A DNA stretch of 64,000 nucleotides from Bacillota bacterium (GTDB taxonomy: Bacteria; Bacillota; Clostridia; Ch29): NCBI GenBank assembly GCA_028686075.1, contig JAQUCT010000001.1, forward strand, positions 111,481 to 175,480, read 5' to 3'. The position numbers and the translations under genes were made by a program. The notes under the pieces were generated by a model that worked only from the letters and a program-made list of their open reading frames with translations, did no database searches and was not told the DNA's origin. Shown here piece by piece: positions 57,665 through 64,000 of the stretch. Position 1 is the stretch's first letter. Every line of letters begins with the position of its first letter.

Positions 57665-58783
57665 GTGGCGTTAAAGGTTTTCCACACCGGTGACCTGCAC
57701 TTGGGCATGCTTTATCTAAGCAGGGGTTATCCCGAGGAAATAAGGCAGGAACTGATGGAAGCACGTTTCCAGACACTGGAGCAGATGGTTGAGAAGGCCA
57801 ACCAGGAAGAATGCCAGCTATTTATAGTAGCGGGGGACCTTTTTGAACGGCTTAAAATAAAAGAAGAACAGATTTTAAGGGCAGCCCAGGCACTTTCCGG
57901 ATTTAGCGGGGTTTGCGCTGTGCTGCCGGGGAATCATGACTATTATACCCCTTCTAGCTTTCTTTGGGAAAGGTTTCGTGAATACTCTGCTGATAATATT
58001 GTTTTGCTGTTCGATTCCAGGCCTTACAGCTTGAAAGACTACGGACTGGATGCGGTGCTTTATCCCGCACCCTGCAAGGTCAAGCATTCGCAGGAAAACA
58101 ATATCAAATGGATTTTTGACCTGCCGGAGAGACCGGAGGCACGCTGGCATATCGGCCTGGCTCACGGTACTGTCGAGGGTTATTCCCCGGATTTTAACCG
58201 GAATTATTTTCCCATGAGGGAAGAAGAGCTAATATCTTTGGGACTGCACTTCTGGTTTCTGGGCCATACCCATGGGCGTATCCCGGACAGGGACGAATTT
58301 GTAAACAGCACTTTTGCCTACTGTGGGACTCCTGAACCGGATGGGTTTGATTGCCGGCATGAAGGCTCAGCCTGGATAATCCTTCTGGATGACGGTGTAA
58401 ATGTGGAAGGAAAAACAGTGGTCACCGGCAGTTACCGTTTTAAGGACCTGGAAAAAACGGTAAGCACTGCGGAAGAAATTGAAAAGCTTATTCGACAATT
58501 AACCGAAAAAGGAAAGAGTACTTTGGTAAGGTTGAAATTGCGGGGCACTCTACCTCGCGAGGATTTTGAGAACCGCCATAATTGGCGGGAGGATATGAAA
58601 GAGAGGCTCCTTTATCTGGAATGGGATGATACCCAATTGCAGATGGAAATAAACCAAAGTACCATAACAGGGCTTTTCCCCGAAGGTTCTTTCCCCTATC
58701 TATTGCTTGAGCGTCTAGCGGAAGGTGGAAACCAGAAAGCTTTGCAGCTTGCTTATATGCTGATGAAAGAGGTGAAAAAATAG
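57665..58783 (+). CDS. Mre11/SbcD-like exonuclease subunit (YhaO type)
   Basis: Metallophosphoesterase of 372 residues. Motifs in order: HTGDLHLG, AGDLFE, GNHD, AHG and GHTHG, which bind two metal ions. A C-terminal cap of about 100 residues follows the catalytic part. GTG start behind a run of seven G residues. The ATPase partner starts 2 bases after its stop. In B. subtilis the yhaO-yhaN pair is similar; a role in DNA break processing is inferred from Mre11-Rad50. Confidence 0.9.
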   Translation: MALKVFHTGDLHLGMLYLSRGYPEEIRQELMEARFQTLEQMVEKANQEECQLFIVAGDLFERLKIKEEQILRAAQALSGFSGVCAVLPGNHDYYTPSSFLWERFREYSADNIVLLFDSRPYSLKDYGLDAVLYPAPCKVKHSQENNIKWIFDLPERPEARWHIGLAHGTVEGYSPDFNRNYFPMREEELISLGLHFWFLGHTHGRIPDRDEFVNSTFAYCGTPEPDGFDCRHEGSAWIILLDDGVNVEGKTVVTGSYRFKDLEKTVSTAEEIEKLIRQLTEKGKSTLVRLKLRGTLPREDFENRHNWREDMKERLLYLEWDDTQLQMEINQSTITGLFPEGSFPYLLLERLAEGGNQKALQLAYMLMKEVKK

Positions 58784-58784
58784 C

Positions 58785-61214
58785 ATGATTATCCGGAAAG
58801 TTCAACTGGAACCTTTTGGGAGATTTCCCCGCCAGGTATGTAAGTTCAAGCCCGGGCTTAATGTGATTTTAGGGCCCAATGAGGCCGGTAAAACTACGCT
58901 GGTAAACGCTATACATGCGGCTCTTTTTATCCCACCGAGCGTAAGGAGGAACTCTCAGGATTGGAAGAACATAGTCTCTCAGTATTTGCCCCATCCCCAC
59001 GGTGATACCGCTCGTGTGATACTGGAACTTGATAGTGCCACAGGGAGCAGCCCACTTAGACTATGCTGTGCCTGGGGTGCAGAGAGGGAAGCCCGCCTGG
59101 TTTTGGACGAAGGGGTAGAGATATCCGATGAGATAAGCATAAATAGAAAACTTGAAGAATTGCTCCGGCACGGCAGGGGAACTTATGAGGGAGTCCTTAT
59201 TGCCCGTCAGGCTGAGCTGATAAATACTCTTGATCGGATAAAACAGGACCAGGAGGCCTTGAGCACCCTGGCCGATATGCTGCGTGCCGTTGTATTTCAA
59301 TCCGGAGGTATATCCGTAGACGAGCTGGAGAATAGACTGCAGCAAAACATAGAAGAACTCGTAAATAATTGGGAAATTGAAAACGATGCCCCGCGGGGCG
59401 GACGCGATATTGACAATCCCCATCGGCGCAGTGTGGGCCGAATTCTGAAGCAGTATTACCAGATGCGAACGCTGCAGCAAAAGCTAAGAGGAGCACTGAA
59501 AGCGGAAAAAACTTTTGAAGATGCTATACAAAAGCTCCAGGGGGTAGAGGCTGATTATAGGGAAATTGAAAATAAAGAGAAGGAAATGAAGAAGATAGAG
59601 GGCGATGTAAACCGTAGAAATGCGCTAGAGCCACAGCTGAAATTTTACGACTTAAGGCAGGAGCAGCTGAAAAAAACAGCACGGGATTGGCCTAAGAAAG
59701 AAGAAAGAAACAAATACTTGGCAGAAAGAAAAGAAGAACTGGAAAAAGAGAAGAAAAGGTTGGCAATAGAGCTGGCACAGTCCCAAAAAGAACAGGAGAC
59801 AAAAAAGAAACGGGATATATACCGCAAATCCAGGCAGCTTAAAGAAGAGCTGGATGGAAAAAAAGAGGAGCTTGGCAAGCTGCCTCCTATAACGCAGGGG
59901 AAAATGCAGCGACTGGAGGAAAAGGAGAAGGAGCTTTCCAGACTAAAAGCGGAGATAGGCGGCATGAAATTAAAAATAAAGCTGATAACAGAAAAAGCCG
60001 TCGAAGTAAAAGTAAAATCAGGGCTGAAGGAAGAAAAAGTCCTTCGGATAGAGGACGAAAGGTTTTTTGAAGCCCAGGGGCGATTTAATTTGGAGGCTCC
60101 GGGCTGGAGGATTGATGTCCAGTCAGGGGTAAAAGATGTGGGGGCACTTTTGAAAAAGGTGGAAGAATTGGAAAGTGAGATAGAGAGGGAATTACAAGGT
60201 CTAGGGCTATCTGAAGTGAAAGAAGCTCGGGAAATACGCCGGGAGGTGGGCGAGCTGGAGGGGAAGATACATATTCTGGGCGAGCGGCTCCAGGATGCCT
60301 TAAAAGGGCATTATTTCAAAACCCTGAAAAAAGAGCTTGAAGAGGCAGGCGAGGAAAAGGCTGTACGTGATACCGTGGTGATAAACGAAGATATTACGGA
60401 AAAGGGATTTGAACTCAAGAGTTTGGCTAAGGAAATGGATGAATTGAAAGAATTGCTAAGAAACTGGCAGGCCGAACACATCGATCATGACAGCTTATTA
60501 GAAGCCATTGTCGAGTTAAGGAGCAAAAGCAAAGCAGCTAAGGAAGAGCTGGATAGATTAGCCCCGCTGCCTGAGGAGTATGACAGCGCAGAAGACTTTC
60601 TGGAAGTTCTTAAGGGGCTAAGAGAAAAGAAAGAAGACCTCTGGGAAAAGCTACTGACCTGCCGGGAAAATAAAATTAGGGCGGAGAATGATATGCCTGA
60701 GGAATCGCCGGAGGAAATTGAGAAAGCTTTAAATGACACTCAAAAAAGGTTGCAGGACCTTAAAGACGAAGCCGTAGCTCTGCTGGCTGTAAAAATAGAA
60801 TTCTATAAGTTAAAGGAAGAGCTTGATGTAGGCACCTTTTTTCCGCTCCAAAAGCTTTTCCTTGAATATCTTTCCCCTTTGACAGGATACCGCTACAGGC
60901 ATGCTCGAATGAGGGAGGCTTTGCCCGAGGGCATCGCCATCGAAGACGGAGCAGAACCCCTGCCCCTTGAACTGCTCTCCCACGGTACAATCAGCGGAGT
61001 GGCACTGGCTTTGCGCCTGGCCATGGCCGGATACTTATTTCGCGAAAACGAAGGGTTTATCGTGATGGATGACCCCTTGGTGGACCTGGACCCTGAAAGG
61101 AAAAAGCAGGCGGCCAAGGTCCTGCAGAAGGCCGCCGAAGACAAACAGATTATTATTACAACATTTGAACCGCATACTGCCAAGCTGTTGGGCGGCAACA
61201 TTGTGGAAATCTAA
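58785..61214 (+). CDS. Rad50/SbcC-like ATPase with coiled coils (YhaN type)
   Basis: Protein of 809 residues. Walker A GPNEAGKTT at 30-38; long charged coiled coils from about 225 to 690; the C-terminal half of the ATPase has the signature-like LLSHGTISGVALALRLAMA and Walker B FIVMDDPLVDLDP, then the ITTFEPH switch. No CxxC zinc hook is present in the coiled-coil middle, unlike Rad50/SbcC, which places it in the YhaN group. It probably forms a complex with the nuclease encoded just upstream. Confidence 0.9.
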   Translation: MIIRKVQLEPFGRFPRQVCKFKPGLNVILGPNEAGKTTLVNAIHAALFIPPSVRRNSQDWKNIVSQYLPHPHGDTARVILELDSATGSSPLRLCCAWGAEREARLVLDEGVEISDEISINRKLEELLRHGRGTYEGVLIARQAELINTLDRIKQDQEALSTLADMLRAVVFQSGGISVDELENRLQQNIEELVNNWEIENDAPRGGRDIDNPHRRSVGRILKQYYQMRTLQQKLRGALKAEKTFEDAIQKLQGVEADYREIENKEKEMKKIEGDVNRRNALEPQLKFYDLRQEQLKKTARDWPKKEERNKYLAERKEELEKEKKRLAIELAQSQKEQETKKKRDIYRKSRQLKEELDGKKEELGKLPPITQGKMQRLEEKEKELSRLKAEIGGMKLKIKLITEKAVEVKVKSGLKEEKVLRIEDERFFEAQGRFNLEAPGWRIDVQSGVKDVGALLKKVEELESEIERELQGLGLSEVKEAREIRREVGELEGKIHILGERLQDALKGHYFKTLKKELEEAGEEKAVRDTVVINEDITEKGFELKSLAKEMDELKELLRNWQAEHIDHDSLLEAIVELRSKSKAAKEELDRLAPLPEEYDSAEDFLEVLKGLREKKEDLWEKLLTCRENKIRAENDMPEESPEEIEKALNDTQKRLQDLKDEAVALLAVKIEFYKLKEELDVGTFFPLQKLFLEYLSPLTGYRYRHARMREALPEGIAIEDGAEPLPLELLSHGTISGVALALRLAMAGYLFRENEGFIVMDDPLVDLDPERKKQAAKVLQKAAEDKQIIITTFEPHTAKLLGGNIVEI

Positions 61215-61232
61215 GTACAAACTCTTTTCCGT

Positions 61233-61454
61233 GCTACACAAAAGGATATCCATTTTCGAATTTATAAAACATCTCTACTGGTCATAGGCCTTCTTTCGTT
61301 TGCTTTCCATCTTGCCCAAATTGCAGCGAGACCATATATTATTTGGGATGTAGCTGCAGAAATATTTGAAGCAACAATACTAATACGTATGGGAGGTACT
61401 ATATGGATAAAAAACTGGAATGTTTGCGCTGTGGTAATTCAATGGAATTTGTAA
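61233..61454 (+). pseudogene. Possible remnant of a small membrane protein
   Basis: One frame reads hydrophobic, protein-like sequence (KTSLLVIGLLSFAFHLAQIA, then RPYIIWDVAAEIFEATILI) with no ATG, GTG or TTG start at its head. It overlaps the start of the zinc-ribbon gene in another frame. It could be chance. Confidence 0.2.
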
Positions 61455-61678
61455 AAAGTGACAAAATACAGTTGGGAGAAAGAGGGATACCTTTTTCTCA
61501 CATAATATCAGGGGTAGTAGAGGTTGACATCTATTACTGCAAAGAATGTGGAAAGCTGGAATTCTATCATACAAAGGACGAACTTCTTAGCAAGGTTCAA
61601 TGTCCCAGTTGTGGGAAAATCCATGACAAGGATTACCCAAAGTGCCCATTTTGCAAATATGATTACAGAGCTGAATAA
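61403..61678 (+). CDS. Small zinc-ribbon protein
   Basis: Protein of 91 residues with four CxxC pairs (CLRC, CKEC, CPSC, CPFC), which suggests two zinc ribbons. The middle segment (GVVEVDIYYCKECGKLEFY) resembles the zinc-ribbon nucleic-acid-binding domains common in Firmicutes. ATG behind GGGAGG. No functional link to its neighbours is apparent. Confidence 0.8.
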   Translation: MDKKLECLRCGNSMEFVKSDKIQLGERGIPFSHIISGVVEVDIYYCKECGKLEFYHTKDELLSKVQCPSCGKIHDKDYPKCPFCKYDYRAE

Positions 61679-61766
61679 TAAAGGGCGGCCCTTAGAGCTA
61701 ACGCCCATCATTCATGTTTTATTAAACAGTGGATGTTTTTACTAATATACAACTAAATCGTTAGAA

Positions 61767-61794
61767 TTGACTTATTCAAATTTTGTGTTAAAAT
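61767..61794 (+). promoter_or_regulatory. Predicted sigma-A promoter for the ECF S component
   Basis: TTGACT at 61767-61772, 16-base spacer, TAAAAT at 61789-61794, extended -10 TG at 61786-61787. Confidence 0.7.
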
Positions 61795-61800
61795 CATTTT

Positions 61801-61932
61801 AGGATTATTATGGATTGGCTGAAGCCGAAAAATTGTCCGGGTTTTGTTTTAATAATTATGCCGTATTTTATTAATCGTACCATGAAGGTATTGCGCTTCC
61901 TCAAGGGAGGCCCTGTCTGCATGGTATTTTTT
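61801..61932 (+). promoter_or_regulatory. Structured leader with terminator before the ECF S component (possible riboswitch)
   Basis: The transcript would begin near 61801. At its 3' end TACCATG (61878-61884) pairs with CATGGTA (61920-61926), followed by six T residues. An inner stem CTTCC/GGGAG is enclosed. The 75 bases before it include a GGCTGAAGCC hairpin. A leader with a terminator ahead of a vitamin transporter gene suggests a riboswitch, but I cannot match it to a known class. Confidence 0.5.
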
Positions 61933-61949
61933 ATTTGGAGGGAAAGAAC

Positions 61950-62464
61950 ATGAAAAAGGTATTAACAAAAAACTTAACGCTTTCAGGATTATTTCTGGCT
62001 CTTGCGCTTTTGCTGCCCTTTGTTACCGGGCAAATCCCAAGCATAGGCAGTAAATTATTGCCCATGCATATCCCGATTTTGATTTGTGGTTTTGTTTGCG
62101 GATGGCAGTACGGTTTGATAGTAGGACTTATTGCTCCGGTATTCAGAAGCATGATTTTTGGAATGCCCCCTATGTTTCCCACCGCGGTTGCCATGACCTT
62201 TGAATTGGCGGCTTACGGTTGCCTTGCGGGGATTTTTTACAAATTGTTCCCCAAAAAAATGTTTTTATTTATTTAGCCTTGATTTTGTCCATGATTTGCG
62301 GAAGAATAGTTTGGGGGGTTGTCAGTTTCTTCTTATATGGGCTTAGCGGTTCTGCTTTTACTATGGGGCTGTTTATGACCGGCGCATTTATCAATGGTAT
62401 TCCGGGCATTGTGGTTCAGATTATTATAATTCCTCCGATTGTTATGGCTTTGCAAAGAAGATAG
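61950..62464 (+). pseudogene. ECF transporter S component, interrupted by a frameshift
   Basis: Together the two parts read as a membrane protein of about 170 residues with five to six helices. Residues to about 102 (SKLLPMHIPILICGFVCGW; FRSMIFGMPPMFP) are in one frame, and IYLALILSMICGRIVWGVVS onward are in another. The shift falls at the A7 run 62253-62259; one extra A would restore one frame. It may be a real mutation or a sequence error. Substrate unknown; it would use the EcfA1-A2-T module at 32663-35128. ATG behind GGAGGG. Confidence 0.8.
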
Positions 62465-62475
62465 GAGCTTATAAA

Positions 62476-63183
62476 ATGGGATGCAAAAAAGGGCTTAAGA
62501 AGCTGCTGTTAAACCAGTACCGACGATATCCACGGATGGAATGCCAGGATATGGTTAAGCTGATATATCAGAATGAATTTGCAGGCGGGCATTTGATTTC
62601 GAATGAAAGAGACAGTCTAAAAGGGTTGGAGGAGGAGTGCCGTACTCTGATACGGCACTCCCGGGATATAGAAAGGCCTGCCGACCTGATATTCGAAGAC
62701 ATTGGCAACGGCCTTTGCCGGCTCCATTTAGAAGCTCTGGAGCATACGTCTATTGACCTGGCTACAATAAACAAATTTTTTGTCAGCACCGCTAATTCGG
62801 CCTGCGGCAGCATCCGAAGCCTTGAAGCAAAGCTTGAGGTTTTTAGGCAATGCTGCAGGGAGGGGCTTCTGCCCTATGCAGCGGACAGGGTAGAGGCTTA
62901 TCTGCGGGGTTATCGGAGTCGGGACTATCCGCCGGTAAGTCACAGCAAGGTTTACAGAGGTTTGTATTTGCCGGCCTATCGTATTGTAAGAACCGAATAC
63001 AGGGATTATTTTGACGTGTTTAACAGAATTGACAATCTGTTGGCGTTAAAGGATATGGACCATTTTTTTCTTACGCCCGAATTAAAAACAAAGGAAAGAC
63101 TGAAGGAACTTAATATACGGCAGCAAAGCGACCTGGTTTTCGACAGCATTTCACATACAACACATAAACCTTTAGATATCTGA
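62476..63183 (+). CDS. Conserved hypothetical protein
   Basis: Protein of 235 residues, apparently soluble, helix-rich, no signal or membrane segment. Conserved-looking blocks: RRYPRMECQDMVKLIYQNEF, GGHLI, and PVSHSKVYRGLYLPAYRIV. I do not recognise a named domain. It starts 11 bases after the S component, ATG behind AGGAG, and is probably cotranscribed with it. Confidence 0.8.
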   Translation: MGCKKGLKKLLLNQYRRYPRMECQDMVKLIYQNEFAGGHLISNERDSLKGLEEECRTLIRHSRDIERPADLIFEDIGNGLCRLHLEALEHTSIDLATINKFFVSTANSACGSIRSLEAKLEVFRQCCREGLLPYAADRVEAYLRGYRSRDYPPVSHSKVYRGLYLPAYRIVRTEYRDYFDVFNRIDNLLALKDMDHFFLTPELKTKERLKELNIRQQSDLVFDSISHTTHKPLDI

Positions 63184-63186
63184 TTT

Positions 63187-63597
63187 CTATTCTTCTATAA
63201 TCTGTCTTACCTGCTGCACCGCCAACTGGATGTATTCATTAAGGGACAGTTCTTTTATGCCCACCACAGTATTATTGCACCGGTTGACCGGGATGAGGAT
63301 TTTATGCGCTTTGCTTTGGCCAACCGCTTGCGCCATTGCCGGGGAAATTTCCCCCCAAAGCGAATTGGCAATTACAATCGCCAGGGGCCCTATTATTATA
63401 TCGGCACCAGCACAGTTGAATATTACCGGGCTTTCTCCCGTTGCTCCGATGTCGGCACCCGCTTTGAGCATAGCCGAAGTGGCTATGCTGTTTGTTCCAA
63501 GGGCTATAAGCTCACATTCGGGCAGGCTCTTTTTTAGCTGTTCGACAATGGCTTTACCCATTTTCCCGCCCTGGCCGTCTATTATTATTATCTTCAA
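63187..63597 (-). CDS. DUF3842 family protein
   Basis: Protein of 136 residues. KIIIIDGQGGKMGKAIVEQL resembles a Rossmann-type nucleotide-binding start, followed by GTNSIATSAMLKAGA and FNCAGADIIIGP. The family is found in Clostridia and its role is unknown. TTG start at 63597 with AGGAGG 7 bases upstream on the minus strand. Convergent with the preceding gene, 3 bases apart. Confidence 0.85.
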   Translation of the reverse strand: MKIIIIDGQGGKMGKAIVEQLKKSLPECELIALGTNSIATSAMLKAGADIGATGESPVIFNCAGADIIIGPLAIVIANSLWGEISPAMAQAVGQSKAHKILIPVNRCNNTVVGIKELSLNEYIQLAVQQVRQIIEE

Positions 63598-63734
63598 GTC
63601 TATGCCTCCTAATAAGTCCTTTGGTTTTATCGACCGTTTCCCTCATTATTTATTATATAATAAATACCATGATAAGCCTAACATAAAAAAGGCAGATAAA
63701 GGTTGGAGAGTTAAAGTTAGAGTAAAATACTCTA

Positions 63735-63762
63735 TTGATTAATCGCACCACTGTGATATAAT
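63735..63762 (+). promoter_or_regulatory. Predicted sigma-A promoter for the TPP-riboswitch transcript
   Basis: TTGATT at 63735-63740, 16-base spacer, perfect TATAAT at 63757-63762, extended -10 TG at 63754-63755. Confidence 0.75.
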
Positions 63763-63782
63763 TCAATTGAACCGAATAATTA

Positions 63783-63862
63783 CAGGGGAGCTGGGGCAAA
63801 CCGGCTGAGAGGGAAATATTCCGACCCTTATACCTGATCTGGGTAATGCCAGCGGAGGAAGT
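63783..63862 (+). promoter_or_regulatory. TPP (thiamine pyrophosphate) riboswitch
   Basis: GGGGAGCTGG, CTGAGAGGG, then GACCCTTATACCTGATCTGG and TAATGCCAGCGGAGGAA: all the conserved blocks of the THI box in order. It is followed by a terminator. The controlled gene lies past the window and is expected to be a thiamine synthesis or transport gene. Confidence 0.95.
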
Positions 63863-63867
63863 TCATT

Positions 63868-63906
63868 TTAACTGCCTGTTACCCATCAGGGTGCGGACAG
63901 TTTTTT
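63868..63906 (+). terminator. Terminator of the TPP riboswitch
   Basis: AACTGCC (about 63870-63876) with inner TTACCC pairs against GGGT and GGACAGTT (to 63902), with small mismatches, followed by TTTTTT. Its 5' arm is likely shared with an antiterminator. Confidence 0.8.
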
Positions 63907-63918
63907 GTTTTTATACCC

Positions 63919-64000
63919 TCTATATATAACGTACTTAAGACTTTACATCTTCTAACGTGTCGTCCTGAGCGATAGCGAAGGATCTTGCGATAGCGAAGGA
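63919..64000. mobile_element. Second copy of the MITE-like element, inverted and cut by the window end
   Basis: CTATATATAACGTACTTAAG, then CTTTACATC and CGTGTCGTCCTGAGC are the reverse complement of 5147-5202 with few changes. The interior then begins with GCGATAGCGAAGGATCTT, the usual core of this repeat type. Confidence 0.65.

Noticed and set aside
62253-62261. Programmed -1 ribosomal frameshift in the S component
   Set aside because: The run is not a proper slippery heptamer in the reading frame (P-site re-pairing would meet CAA), and no stimulatory structure is evident; an indel is simpler.
63230-63742. Plus-strand reading frame of 170 codons opposite DUF3842
   Set aside because: Antisense to a recognisable family with a proper start; no ribosome binding site.
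1-64000. CRISPR array, phage genes, transposase genes or rRNA/tRNA operons
   Set aside because: No regularly spaced direct repeats, phage structural genes, transposases or RNA operons were found on either strand.

Overview
The window is chromosomal DNA from an anaerobic, probably endospore-forming member of the Clostridia (Firmicutes). The evidence is the Gram-positive order of the ribosomal protein operons, zinc-ribbon forms of S14, L33 and L36, AGGAGG-type ribosome binding sites before almost every gene, the sporulation/germination genes cwlD and a GerM-domain lipoprotein, CdaA/CdaR, PyrR attenuation, and a ferredoxin-linked 2-oxoacid oxidoreductase beside butyrate kinase and phosphate butyryltransferase. 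Heavy use of ATA, AGA and AGG codons, even in tuf and ribosomal genes, resembles thermophilic Clostridia. I cannot name the species.

Bases 1-36850 are the translation/transcription block: the 3' part of one tuf; rpmG-secE-nusG-rplK-rplA; a leader-controlled rplJ-rplL; rpoB-rpoC; an L7Ae-like gene; rpsL-rpsG-fusA-tuf; the S10-spc-alpha gene run from rpsJ to rplQ, including secY, adk, a KOW-domain protein and infA but no map; ecfA1-ecfA2-ecfT-truA; and rplM-rpsI. The two tuf copies are base-identical over all shared coding sequence, and the non-coding DNA after each is related. A MITE-like inverted repeat lies between the rpoB promoter and rpoB, and the start of a second copy lies at the end of the window.

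Bases 36950-43500 are accessory genes: a PyrR-attenuated uracil permease, cwlD, a Memo-AMMECR1 fusion with its radical SAM partner, an L,D-transpeptidase, a GerM lipoprotein, and the remnant of a two-component system in which the first residues of a response regulator are joined to the last part of a histidine kinase.

Bases 43850-57614 hold cdaA-cdaR and, about 9 kb further on, glmM and a GlmS that lacks its glutaminase domain. In most Firmicutes cdaA-cdaR-glmM are adjacent. Here they are separated by a sigma-54 activator gene, a sigma-54 promoter with upstream TTGCAA-type inverted repeats, and an eight-gene operon: butyrate kinase, phosphate butyryltransferase, a second butyrate kinase, a P-loop ATPase and four subunits of a VOR-type 2-oxoacid:ferredoxin oxidoreductase. 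The operon reads as a complete route from branched-chain (or other) 2-oxoacids to acyl-CoA, acyl phosphate, and free acid plus ATP, with electrons going to ferredoxin.

Bases 57665-64000 hold an Mre11/Rad50-like pair (YhaO/YhaN type), a zinc-ribbon protein, a frameshifted ECF transporter S component behind a structured leader, a conserved hypothetical gene, a DUF3842 protein, and a TPP riboswitch whose target gene lies beyond the window. A family of short hairpins with a conserved GGACGGTTCTT-like loop and variable but paired stems is scattered through the non-coding DNA.
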